Origin: Clostridiales bacterium UBA2432 | GTDB lineage: Bacteria; Bacillota; Clostridia; Lachnospirales; Vallitaleaceae | Direction of reading: 5' to 3' | DNA length: 64,000 nt | Assembly: GCA_002342805.1 (NCBI GenBank) | Contig: DDQW01000067.1 | Coordinates: forward strand, 9,973-73,972 | In this document: positions 54,566 to 62,809 of the stretch, piece by piece | Position numbering within the stretch: position 1 is the first letter of the stretch | How the letters are laid out: each line of letters begins with the position of its first letter | The notes under the pieces: model-generated | Told to the model about the DNA's origin: nothing | Databases searched by the model: none | Seen by the model: the letters and a program-made list of their open reading frames with translations, nothing else | Made by a program: the position numbers and the translations under genes

Positions 54566-54604
54566 AATTGATATAACAATATTATAAAAGGAATAGGTGG
54601 AAAC

Positions 54605-55780
54605 ATGACGCTAAAAAAAGACTCAATGATTATTTATGCTGCTCAAAGTGCGCTATTATGGTCTTGTATACCAATCTTATGGACTTACTTACCGATATAT
54701 TTTGACCTTAATGGATACAGTTCAACCCAGATTGGACTAATCATGGCAATTAACCCACTAATGGCAGTGCTAACACAGACCTTCTTCGGACATAAAGCAG
54801 ATATGGCCAGCTCTAAGAACAAAGTGTTTGCCTTTCTTATGGTTGGTACTATAGCTTCTATACTTTTGTTACCTATGAGTAGTGTTTTTGCCTACGCTTT
54901 AGCACTTGGGACGATATTATCCGTGTTTCAATCAGCCCTTATTCCAATATCAGAGAGTATAACGCTGGAAAGATTAGAGATAAAGGGTAAAGCTTATGGT
55001 CCAGTTAGATTAGCAGGTACTTTTGGTTTTGCCATTGCATCTGTTATTGCCAGCCTACTGATTGAAAGTGAAATAAAAAATATATTCTATTTAGTAGCAA
55101 TCATAGGAAGTTTAAATATTTTGTTAGTTTTTCGAATCCCCAGAGTTGTGGGGCATGAAGCTGACAGCCACAAAGCGTCCATTGGTGAGATTTTCAATGA
55201 TAAACAACTAGTAGTATTTTTAATATTTTCATTGATTGCTATGTTGGCAATGATTTCTTTTATGACATTTTCCCCATTGTTTTTTTTGGCATTAGGTGGA
55301 ACCAAAGGGCAGTTAGGCTGGATCTTTTTCCTATCGGCTGTGAGTGAACTACCATTTCTGTTGAATGCAGAGAAAATTATTAATAAACTAACGATTCAAG
55401 GTACCTTAGGTTTATCTATGGGGATTATTGGATTAAGAGGTATCTTAGTTTTTTTTATAGAAAGTTCTTGGTTAATGTTCCCGTTAGCCTTATTAAATGG
55501 GGCTACATTTATTGTTTTTGCCTACAGCTTGGCTGTATATATTAATAGAACAGTGAAAAAGGAACTGCGAACGAGAGGTCAGACAGTTCTTGGAGTCTCT
55601 ACATCTTTTGGAAGGATTATAGGTGCTCTAATTGGCGGGCTGATGGTAGATGCTATGGGTCTTAAAAACACCATGTTTTTTTCAGGTCTAGTATGTGTGG
55701 GCGCTATTTTTTGGTATATCTTTATGCTAATTAGTCTTAAAAAAAAGAGTTTGAAGGTTATCAAAGAGGGCATTTACTAG
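54605..55780 (+). CDS. Major facilitator superfamily transporter
   Basis: 391 residues with twelve predicted helices. N-terminal half typical of the MFS_1-like/nucleoside:H+ symporter-like group (SALLWSCIPILWTYLPIYF, GHKADMASSKNK as the loop 2-3 motif). Substrate unknown: it may carry the sugar for the GH27 gene upstream or be an efflux pump, as the MerR-type promoter would suggest. No regulator gene adjoins it. Confidence 0.88.
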   Translation: MTLKKDSMIIYAAQSALLWSCIPILWTYLPIYFDLNGYSSTQIGLIMAINPLMAVLTQTFFGHKADMASSKNKVFAFLMVGTIASILLLPMSSVFAYALALGTILSVFQSALIPISESITLERLEIKGKAYGPVRLAGTFGFAIASVIASLLIESEIKNIFYLVAIIGSLNILLVFRIPRVVGHEADSHKASIGEIFNDKQLVVFLIFSLIAMLAMISFMTFSPLFFLALGGTKGQLGWIFFLSAVSELPFLLNAEKIINKLTIQGTLGLSMGIIGLRGILVFFIESSWLMFPLALLNGATFIVFAYSLAVYINRTVKKELRTRGQTVLGVSTSFGRIIGALIGGLMVDAMGLKNTMFFSGLVCVGAIFWYIFMLISLKKKSLKVIKEGIY

Positions 55781-55899
55781 GCATTTAGACAATCAGTATA
55801 AATCAGATAATAGACATAATAAAAAGTAACGCAATTAATTAACAATATCAAGATACAGAATATGTTAATCAATGAAGATTGTAGTTAAGGAGGTATATT

Positions 55900-56970
55900 A
55901 TGAGTGATTTTACAGACAGAGCAAGAGGTGCACTTATGGGGGCATTTATCGGTGAAGCACTTGGTGTTGGCCCTCACTGGTACTATGATTTGGATGAATT
56001 GCATAAGGAATACGGAACATGGATTGATGACTATACAGAGCCCAAGCCCGATCGTTATCATCATGGCGTAGAGGCCGGCGAACTCTCCCAGCAAGGCTGG
56101 ATTATCCAAGAAATGGCAAAATATCTGATTCGAAACAAGGGATATGATGAAGCTTCTTTTTGTACCATGATGGATGAGATTATACTGCCTCAAGTTTCAT
56201 CAGAACCTATGGGTGGACGCGGTGGATATACAAGTCAAGTCATGCGACATTTATATGAGAGTCGAATTGAAAAGGGATTGCCTTGGTCCCAAGTTGCAGG
56301 CATCGGTGATACCACGGAATCCCTTGAACGAAATATTCCAACGGCCATATACTATGCAAAAGATATGAAAAATCTTTGTGCAAGCATTACGCAAAATACG
56401 GCTTTAGCACAAAGTGATAACGTCACAGGCTCACTTTCAGTGGCATTCAATGTTGTGCTTGCCACTTTAATTAACGGAGAAGCTCTTAATGGAGATATCA
56501 GTAAAAAGTTAATGGATAAAGTGCATTCAGGAGAATTGCCCTTTCATGCAGTGACATTGAATGATTTAGAAGCTCCAAAAATCGGAGAAAAAGCAAAATC
56601 CAATGTGGGTCTATTTGCCTCGCCGGATGCCTTATTATCCCCTGGATATATGGCAAGAGCTGCCAATGATTCAGATATCATCATTGAACCGGCATGGAAA
56701 GCATCCATTGTCTATGGGATGCCCTGTGCAATCTATCATATGCTTCCGACAGCTTACTACTTAGCAGCCAGATTCAAAGATGATTTTGAATCCGGTGTCT
56801 TACATGCTATTAATGGCGGTGGGCAAAATCAAGTGCGGGCCATGTTAACAGGTGCATTAATAGGAGCACAAGTAGGCTTGTCCAAAATACCTCAACGCTT
56901 TATTGAGGGACTCAAAGACCATGAAGAACTTTTGAAAATTAGTGAACAATTGGTTGCAAAGGAGGATTAA
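55900..56970 (+). CDS. ADP-ribosylglycohydrolase-fold protein lacking the metal-site aspartates
   Basis: 356 residues of the ARH/DraG/J1-crystallin superfamily. The opening GALMGAFIGEALGVGPHW and C-terminal INGGGQNQVRAMLTGALIGAQVG show the fold. Canonical enzymes bind two Mg2+ through T-D-D-T and G-D-x-D-T; here these read S-Q-Q-G (in GELSQQGW) and G-Q-N-Q. Thus it is probably not a classical ADP-ribosyl hydrolase; it may belong to the J1-crystallin-like branch or have a new activity. AAGGAGG precedes the ATG. A HigBA module follows 50 bp later. Confidence 0.82.
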   Translation: MSDFTDRARGALMGAFIGEALGVGPHWYYDLDELHKEYGTWIDDYTEPKPDRYHHGVEAGELSQQGWIIQEMAKYLIRNKGYDEASFCTMMDEIILPQVSSEPMGGRGGYTSQVMRHLYESRIEKGLPWSQVAGIGDTTESLERNIPTAIYYAKDMKNLCASITQNTALAQSDNVTGSLSVAFNVVLATLINGEALNGDISKKLMDKVHSGELPFHAVTLNDLEAPKIGEKAKSNVGLFASPDALLSPGYMARAANDSDIIIEPAWKASIVYGMPCAIYHMLPTAYYLAARFKDDFESGVLHAINGGGQNQVRAMLTGALIGAQVGLSKIPQRFIEGLKDHEELLKISEQLVAKED

Positions 56971-56973
56971 AAG

Positions 56974-57002
56974 TTGACTTACCCTATTGAATAGGGTATC
57001 AT
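56974..57002 (+). promoter_or_regulatory. higBA promoter with embedded operator
   Basis: -35 TTGACT (56974-56979), 17-bp spacer, -10 TATCAT (56997-57002). The spacer is filled by a perfect inverted repeat ACCCTAT-TGA-ATAGGGT (56981-56997), the likely HigA site that shuts the promoter. Confidence 0.8.
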
Positions 57003-57020
57003 GTAAATGGGAGAATAAAT

Positions 57021-57359
57021 ATGACAAGAGAATTTATTAGAACGAAAGAATTTGAGAAATGTTGGAAACAACTAAAATTTGATGAACAAAATATGATTGA
57101 GCTAGAGACATTTCTTTGTTTGACTCCAGAAGCGGGAAGCTTAATACAAGGAACTGGAGGATTAAGAAAACTTAGATGGGCGTTGCCGGATACTGGGAAA
57201 AGTGGAGGTATTCGTGTTGTTTATGTAGATTTTGCGTTTTATCAGAAGATATATTTGATTTCAGCATATCCAAAATCAGAAAAAATTAATTTGACAAGAG
57301 AAGAATGTAATCAAATAAAAAAGTTTATAAAATCACTTAGCGATGAATTAGAAAGGTAG
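57021..57359 (+). CDS. higB: HigB/RelE-family toxin
   Basis: 112 residues. Family pattern FEKCWKQLKFDEQNMIELETFL, then GGLRKLRWALPDTGKSGGIRVVYVDF, a common HigB/RelE core with the basic strand that binds mRNA, and YLISAYPKSEK. Predicted ribosome-dependent mRNA interferase. Toxin first, antitoxin second, as in HigBA. Preceded by a promoter with a palindromic operator. Confidence 0.88.
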   Translation: MTREFIRTKEFEKCWKQLKFDEQNMIELETFLCLTPEAGSLIQGTGGLRKLRWALPDTGKSGGIRVVYVDFAFYQKIYLISAYPKSEKINLTREECNQIKKFIKSLSDELER

Positions 57360-57366
57360 TGATAAG

Positions 57367-57684
57367 ATGGATGTTTCAAAGAGTATTCTACGAGGTTTGT
57401 CAGAAGCTGTTGAATATGAAAAAGGGAATCAATCCAAGGCTACAAGAAGTAGAGTTGAAATTGCTGAACTGCCAAGTTATCATGGCGTAAAAATCAAAGA
57501 AATTAGAATGAAAAAAAAGCTAAGCCAAGCGGCCTTTGCAAAAGTAATAGGTGTTTCAGTTAAAACGGTAGAAGCATGGGAAGCAGATCGAAATATTCCG
57601 TCTGGTCCTGTTCAAAGACTTCTAGATATGATTGAAAGAGAAGAAAATGTACTGGAAAATAGTAATATACTTCTTTTGAAGTAG
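57367..57684 (+). CDS. higA: HigA-type XRE-family antitoxin
   Basis: 105 residues. HTH at about 40-95 (KLSQAAFAKVIGVSVKTVEAWEADRNIPSG), a basic N-terminal arm, and a short C-terminal helix. It would neutralise the preceding toxin and bind the inverted repeat in their promoter. Seven bases lie between the genes. Confidence 0.9.
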   Translation: MDVSKSILRGLSEAVEYEKGNQSKATRSRVEIAELPSYHGVKIKEIRMKKKLSQAAFAKVIGVSVKTVEAWEADRNIPSGPVQRLLDMIEREENVLENSNILLLK

Positions 57685-57753
57685 AGTGTAGTGGACAATT
57701 CACGTCAAGATTTTAATCCCGCCTTGTCTTATAATGATATTAGAGGTGATCGA

Positions 57754-58653
57754 GTGAAGGAAAGTGAAGGAATACAAGCCGTTCGAATGATGCAAGAATT
57801 TATCCAAGATCATTTAGATGAAAAAATCACACTGCGCCAGATTGCAGCCCATGTGGGATATTCACCCTGGTACTGTATCCGTTTCTTTAAGGAATATACA
57901 GACAAAACCCCTTTTGAGTATCTACGCATGCTACGGTTGACGGAAGCGGCCAAAAAACTTCGAGATCAAGACTGTAAGATTATCGATGTAGCCTATGATT
58001 TTTACTTTGAATCTCAGGAAGGTTTTACCCGTGCTTTTTCCAAGCAATTTGGTATTACACCCAAGCAATATTCCTTAAAAAAACCACCGGTTAAGTGGTT
58101 TATTTCCTTTCCGGTATCACCCCAAAATGTACAAGAGAAAGGTGAGACGACGATGAGCAAAAAAGATGTAGCAACAATATTTACTCAGGTTATTGAAAAA
58201 CCCGAGCGAAAGATGTTAATTAAACGAGGTGTCAATGCAAAGGAGTATTTTGCCTACTGCGAAGAGGTCGGATGTGATATCTGGGGTCTATTATGCAGTG
58301 TCAAGGAAGCTCTAGACGAACCGGTTGGTATGTGGTTGCCAGACCAATACCGACCGGCAGGAACATCACAGTATGTTCAAGGCGTTGAAGTTCCAATGGA
58401 CTATAAGCAACCGATATCGGAAGGAATGGAACTCATTACACTAAAGCCATATCATGTGATGATTTTTCAAGGACAACCCTACGATGATGACAACTTTGAA
58501 GAAGAAGTGATGTTAGTCAAAGAAGCCATTGACCGTTACAATCCAACCCTATACGGATTTGAATGGGCAGACGAAGAAGGTCCGAGTTTTCAATATGAGC
58601 CTCAAGGCGATCGAGGATATATCGAGGGCAGACCAGTAAAAAAAAGAAGCTAA
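57754..58653 (+). CDS. AraC-family regulator with GyrI-like effector domain
   Basis: About 299 residues from GTG 57754, with AGAGGTGAT well placed; an in-frame GTG at 57691 sits right after higA without such a site. Two HTH units at residues ~10-105 (LRQIAAHVGYSPWYCIRFFKEY, IIDVAYDFYFESQEGFTRAFSKQFG), then a GyrI/effector-binding-like domain of ~160 residues. SoxS/Rob-type regulator, possibly sensing a small organic molecule. Ends with a terminator. Confidence 0.9.
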   Translation: MKESEGIQAVRMMQEFIQDHLDEKITLRQIAAHVGYSPWYCIRFFKEYTDKTPFEYLRMLRLTEAAKKLRDQDCKIIDVAYDFYFESQEGFTRAFSKQFGITPKQYSLKKPPVKWFISFPVSPQNVQEKGETTMSKKDVATIFTQVIEKPERKMLIKRGVNAKEYFAYCEEVGCDIWGLLCSVKEALDEPVGMWLPDQYRPAGTSQYVQGVEVPMDYKQPISEGMELITLKPYHVMIFQGQPYDDDNFEEEVMLVKEAIDRYNPTLYGFEWADEEGPSFQYEPQGDRGYIEGRPVKKRS

Positions 58654-58676
58654 AAAAACAATAATTCAATGCATGT

Positions 58677-58714
58677 AAAAGCAGAGTGTATGGTTAGATA
58701 TACTCTGCTTTTTT
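58677..58714 (+). terminator. Intrinsic terminator after the AraC-type gene
   Basis: 11-bp stem (58681-58691 with 58698-58708, one G-U pair), 6-nt loop, A4 before and T6 after. Confidence 0.9.
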
Positions 58715-58735
58715 CCTGTATAAGGTTAGATTATA

Positions 58736-58765
58736 TTGACAAAAGCCAAGCAATTGTGGTTAGAT
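58736..58765 (+). promoter_or_regulatory. Promoter of the 133-residue protein and isomerase genes
   Basis: -35 TTGACA (58736-58741), 18-bp spacer, extended -10 TGG-TTAGAT (58760-58765). Confidence 0.6.
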
Positions 58766-58790
58766 TAATAAATAAAAGCAAGGAGGAATA

Positions 58791-59192
58791 ATGATGCCAT
58801 ATTATATTCGAACAAGAACAAAGGATGAAGCGTTTGAACACATAGATGTGCTTATAAGCCGATTAAAAGAACTCGTGGCAGAAGAGCAAAAGGAAGCCAA
58901 TTTTGTGGTTGTTGAAAAGGTCGATGGAGGATATATGGAAGTTGCCTTAGGACTAGGTGGCTTGAGCATTATAAATTATACACCGGAAGATGAAGAGGAG
59001 CCATCCATTGTCACATGCAATGCAACGATTGACCGAGCTAAGAGTGATGAGATAAGAATCAAAGATTTGAGCGAAGAAGACTATCAAGCATTTTCTTCGA
59101 ATACAATCCCAATGGAACAAGCTCTTCAGGTCGTGCGACGATATCTTGAAGGAGAATCGTTCACAGACCTTTGCGACTGGTACATGGCATAA
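58791..59192 (+). CDS. Hypothetical 133-residue protein
   Basis: An acidic soluble protein (VVVEKVDGGYMEVALGLGG, then many Asp/Glu, then AFSSNTIPMEQALQVVRRYLEG). The alternating strands and C-terminal helix recall small immunity-type proteins, but I cannot assign a family. Starts behind AAGGAGG; two ATGs adjoin (58791, 58794). 14 nt ahead of a TIM-barrel isomerase gene, so probably co-transcribed. Confidence 0.7.
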   Translation: MMPYYIRTRTKDEAFEHIDVLISRLKELVAEEQKEANFVVVEKVDGGYMEVALGLGGLSIINYTPEDEEEPSIVTCNATIDRAKSDEIRIKDLSEEDYQAFSSNTIPMEQALQVVRRYLEGESFTDLCDWYMA

Positions 59193-59206
59193 AGGAGGAA
59201 GATCGT

Positions 59207-59989
59207 ATGTTACATTTTGGAATGCCCACACTTTTAGAGTTAGACGGATTAGAAGCCAATGCAAAATTTTGCCATGAGCATGGATTGAAATTTGTTGAGA
59301 TTAACATGAACGTACCGGACTACCAAGTCGAGGTTTTAGACAAAGACTTTTTGCTGGAGTTGATGGACAAATATCAGATTTACTTCACCTTTCATATGGC
59401 CGATAATATGGATATTGCCAACTTTCAGGAAGAGGTACGAAAGGTCAATGTCGACTTGGTCATTAAAACCCTTGAATTTGCCGAGTCTATAGGAAGCCCC
59501 ATTGTCAATATGCATATGCAAAAAGGGGTCTACTTCACCATGCCAACAGAAAAAATCTATATATACCAGTCGTATATCGATCGTTATATGTCCTATGTAG
59601 AAAGCTTTGGAAATGTCATGAATCAAGTACTAAAAGGTAAAGAAGTCAGCCTTGCTGTGGAAAATACTGGGGACTTTGACCGTGAGTTTATGCGGGCGGG
59701 AACCTTGAATCTGATTGAACGCCCACATATTGTTATGACCTATGATATCGGCCATGATTATTCTTTTGGCAATGACCGGGAATTCATTATTGAACATCTG
59801 GATAAAATACGACATATGCATATTCATGATGCCATTGGAGAAGATCATCACTTGGCGCTTGGAAGCGGAGAGATGCAACTGGAACGCTATATCGGCTTTG
59901 CCAAGAATTATAAGGTGCGTTGTGTCATTGAAGCCAAGACCATTGAAGCTTTAAAAGTGAGTGTTCAAGAGTTGCCGAAATATATATAG
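59207..59989 (+). CDS. Sugar phosphate isomerase/epimerase-like TIM-barrel protein
   Basis: 260 residues of the AP_endonuc_2 family. Strand-end motifs: FVEINMN, FTFHMADNMD, IVNMHMQKG, LAVENTGD (metal Glu), TYDIGHDYSFGN (Asp, His), HMHIHDAIGEDHH and CVIEAKT (last Glu). Acts on a sugar or sugar derivative, or as an AP endonuclease relative; no closer call. ATG 59207 behind AAAGGAGGAA; an upstream ATG at 59171 overlaps the previous gene. Confidence 0.85.
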   Translation: MLHFGMPTLLELDGLEANAKFCHEHGLKFVEINMNVPDYQVEVLDKDFLLELMDKYQIYFTFHMADNMDIANFQEEVRKVNVDLVIKTLEFAESIGSPIVNMHMQKGVYFTMPTEKIYIYQSYIDRYMSYVESFGNVMNQVLKGKEVSLAVENTGDFDREFMRAGTLNLIERPHIVMTYDIGHDYSFGNDREFIIEHLDKIRHMHIHDAIGEDHHLALGSGEMQLERYIGFAKNYKVRCVIEAKTIEALKVSVQELPKYI

Positions 59990-60006
59990 AAAATTCTCAA
60001 CACCTA

Positions 60007-60065
60007 TTGACCAAACTGGTCGGTGGGTGTATAATTATGCCATAACACCGACCGAAGTGGTCGGT
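60007..60065 (+). promoter_or_regulatory. TetR promoter with two operators
   Basis: -35 TTGACC (60007-60012), 17-bp spacer, -10 TATAAT (60030-60035). Operator 1, GACC-AAACT-GGTC (60009-60021), overlaps the -35. Operator 2, ACCGACC-GAAGT-GGTCGGT (60047-60065), is a perfect inverted repeat just before the gene. Both share GACC-N5-GGTC, as expected for TetR autoregulation. Confidence 0.85.
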
Positions 60066-60083
60066 CGATAGGAGATGATTTTT

Positions 60084-60695
60084 TTGCAAGATATATTAGA
60101 AAAAATGGACCCGGATAAGAAGACGCGCCTTATCAATGCCGCGATGAAAGAGTTTGGTGCCAACCGCTTTGAAAAAGCCTCGACCAATACCATTGTCAAG
60201 GAAGCGGGCATATCCAAAGGCCTGCTATATCATTACTTTGATTCAAAAGATGCCCTCTATAGCTATTTGTTTGAGTATGCCATGACATCCGTAGCAGTTC
60301 CTATAGCCGAACAAGTTGGTTTAGAAGAAACCGATATCTTGAAACGGATTGAGCAGATTAGTCATCTGAAAATAAAAATTTTTCATCAAATGCCGGCATT
60401 GGTGAGTTTTTCAAAAACCATGTATGCAGGTATGGACTTTGAAGAGATTAAAAAAATGATTCAAAAATACAATCCTATACCCATGGACATGTACTATCAT
60501 CACAACATTGATACAAGTTTATTCAAAGATGAGATTGATATAAACATGGCAATTCAAAACATTCAATATACCTTAGAACGCATCAGCGAAGCTTATATTA
60601 CTCAGCTGAACATGGGCATTGATATCGATATAGATAAGATTATGACAGAATTTGAAGGGTTTTTAACACATTTTAGACAGATTTATTATAAATAA
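60084..60695 (+). CDS. TetR-family transcriptional regulator
   Basis: About 203 residues. N-terminal HTH KKTRLINAAMKEFGANRFEKASTNTIVKEAGISKGLLYHYFDSKDALY, helical C-terminal ligand domain. TTG 60084 fits GGAGATGA (60071-60078); ATG 60075 would sit on that site, and ATG 60105 is also possible. It likely represses itself and the exporter genes behind it through the two operators upstream. Confidence 0.9.
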   Translation: MQDILEKMDPDKKTRLINAAMKEFGANRFEKASTNTIVKEAGISKGLLYHYFDSKDALYSYLFEYAMTSVAVPIAEQVGLEETDILKRIEQISHLKIKIFHQMPALVSFSKTMYAGMDFEEIKKMIQKYNPIPMDMYYHHNIDTSLFKDEIDINMAIQNIQYTLERISEAYITQLNMGIDIDIDKIMTEFEGFLTHFRQIYYK

Positions 60696-60721
60696 AATCC
60701 GTTCTTAGTTTGGAGGTTATT

Positions 60722-61933
60722 ATGACGAAAAAATTGATTATCGTGTTTTTTATTTTCATAGCTATAGGCATAGGTCTCTTTTATATTTTAACTATGGGAG
60801 ATGTGGGTGTTGAGTATAACACAGTTCAGGTTACCAAAGGCCAAGGTGGGCAATCGGTCGGTGATCTTGGAAGAATCAGCTCAAAGAATATTCGAAAGTA
60901 TTACGGGATAGGAGGCCAGACTATTGAACAGATGTCACTTAAGCTTGGAGACCGTGTAAGCAAAGGACAGCTTCTCATTCAATATGAAAACAATCATGAA
61001 GAGCTTGATTTAGAGATTCAAAGGGTGAAGAAACAGATTGAAGCCCTAGAAGCCACTTATAATGAAGCCCAGTCCGGAGTGGATATGGGAACCGTCAATA
61101 GCTCTAGGATTCAAATATCCAGCCTTCAAAACCAGATTGAAAATGCGGTAAGAGAAAAGGAAAGAATAGAGACTCTCTATAATGAAGGTGTTGTCTCATT
61201 GGTTGAACTTGAACAGACAACACAAGTTATCGATCAGCTCAATACCCAGTTGGATATGGCCCAAAACAACTATAGTCAGGCAGCAAGAGGCCTCTCAAGA
61301 AATATGCGAGAAAAATACGAAGCTGAAATCGGAGCCCTACTCTTATCCATTGATCTCTTAGAACAAAAGCGAGAGGATGGAGCAATATATGCCGATATTG
61401 AAGGCATTGTAACAGAACTGAACACCTTTGAAGGCGACAAACCCTCTCCAGGTATGATGCTCATTGAATTGCAGGATCCGACAGAAAAAACCGTACTGGT
61501 TGATTTTTTGATGGAAGATGCCATTCGAATTGAACCGGGTATGACAGCTGAGATTAGTGATGCTCAGTTAGGTATTTATATAGAAGCTTTAACCGTCGAC
61601 CAAGTCTATCCCAAAGCCTTTGAGACAGTATCTGAACTGGGGGTTAGGGAAAACCGACAAACAGTAGCCATTGGATTACCGACATCCGCTCCTGACCTTG
61701 CTTTTGGAACTCAATTGGAGACAAAGGTGGTCGTTGAACCATCTAGAGAGATGCTACTCGTGCCTTCAGGTTCCGTCATTCTAAAAAATGGGAAAAGCTA
61801 TGTGAAAGTCCTTGAAAATGATAAACCGGTTGAGCGACAGGTGACAAGCGGAATCAAAGTGGATAATAAGATAGAAATCATTGAAGGACTTATAGAAGGC
61901 GACCATGTACTTATTAATTATGAAGAAGACTAA
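60722..61933 (+). CDS. Membrane fusion / HlyD-type periplasmic adaptor-like protein
   Basis: About 403 residues. One N-terminal membrane anchor (IIVFFIFIAIGIGLFYIL), a split lipoyl-like domain, a coiled-coil hairpin at ~100-200 (RVKKQIEALEATYNEAQ, LEQTTQVIDQLNTQLDMAQ), then beta-barrel domains (VPSGSVILKNGKSYVKV). MacA/YknX-like adaptor that pairs with ABC exporters. ATG 60722 behind GGAGG; 27 nt after tetR. Substrate unknown; perhaps a toxic compound or peptide. Confidence 0.88.
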   Translation: MTKKLIIVFFIFIAIGIGLFYILTMGDVGVEYNTVQVTKGQGGQSVGDLGRISSKNIRKYYGIGGQTIEQMSLKLGDRVSKGQLLIQYENNHEELDLEIQRVKKQIEALEATYNEAQSGVDMGTVNSSRIQISSLQNQIENAVREKERIETLYNEGVVSLVELEQTTQVIDQLNTQLDMAQNNYSQAARGLSRNMREKYEAEIGALLLSIDLLEQKREDGAIYADIEGIVTELNTFEGDKPSPGMMLIELQDPTEKTVLVDFLMEDAIRIEPGMTAEISDAQLGIYIEALTVDQVYPKAFETVSELGVRENRQTVAIGLPTSAPDLAFGTQLETKVVVEPSREMLLVPSGSVILKNGKSYVKVLENDKPVERQVTSGIKVDNKIEIIEGLIEGDHVLINYEED

Positions 61934-61954
61934 GACCGGGAAGAGGTGAATCCA

Positions 61955-62809
61955 ATGATCAAAGTCAATAATTTATATCATTCCTATAATAAGGATGATA
62001 TCTACGCAGTTAACGATATTAGTTTTGAGATTGAAAAAGGTGAGATATTTGGATTTTTGGGTCCGTCCGGCGCCGGAAAATCAACAACACAAAATATTCT
62101 AGTGGGGTTATTACAGTTGCAGCAAGGCCAGGTTGAGGTGGCCGGATATGATGTCAAACACATTAAGGACAAGATGTTTAATAAGATTGGCATGTCTTTT
62201 GAACAATCCAATGTATACAGTAAAATGTCCGGTCTTGAAAACCTTGAATTTTATAGAAAACTCTTTGATGTCAAGACCAGAGATCCTAAGGAACTGATTA
62301 AACTTGTGGGTCTAGAAGGTAAGGAACACGTTAAGGCAGGTAAGTATTCCAAAGGGATGAAGCACCGCCTAACCTTTGCAAGGTCCATGATTAATAATCC
62401 GGAGATGTGGTTTTTAGATGAACCTACGACAGGATTAGACCCCTCTATAGCAGCCGGAATCAAAGATATCATTCGACAAGAAAACCAAAAAGGAGCCACC
62501 GTCTTTTTAACAACCCATAACATGTATATCGCGGATGAACTCTGTGACCGTGTGGCCTTTGTGGTTGACGGTAAGATTCGCCTCATTGATTCACCCAAAA
62601 CCTTAAAGCTCAAATATGGTGAAAAATTAGTCGATGTAGAATATATACAGGACGATCAATTAATCAAAGACAGTTTTTCAACCGTTGATCCGGCTGAAAA
62701 AGCTCGACTCATGGAGGTCATTGACCATCATGACATACAAACCATGCACACTAAGGAAGCAACTCTTGAAGAAATATTTATCAAGGTAACCGGAAGGGGT
62801 TTGGTATAG
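61955..62809 (+). CDS. ABC-2 exporter ATP-binding protein
   Basis: About 284 residues. Walker A GPSGAGKST, Q-loop SFEQSNVYSKM, a variant signature YSKGMKHRLTFA in place of LSGGQ, Walker B MWFLDEPTTGLDP, H-loop TTHNMYIADEL, and a C-terminal accessory domain of about 70 residues. DrrA/CcmA-type exporter ATPase. ATG 61955 chosen for spacing to AAGAGGTGA. The stop is directly followed by the permease gene. Confidence 0.93.
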   Translation: MIKVNNLYHSYNKDDIYAVNDISFEIEKGEIFGFLGPSGAGKSTTQNILVGLLQLQQGQVEVAGYDVKHIKDKMFNKIGMSFEQSNVYSKMSGLENLEFYRKLFDVKTRDPKELIKLVGLEGKEHVKAGKYSKGMKHRLTFARSMINNPEMWFLDEPTTGLDPSIAAGIKDIIRQENQKGATVFLTTHNMYIADELCDRVAFVVDGKIRLIDSPKTLKLKYGEKLVDVEYIQDDQLIKDSFSTVDPAEKARLMEVIDHHDIQTMHTKEATLEEIFIKVTGRGLV

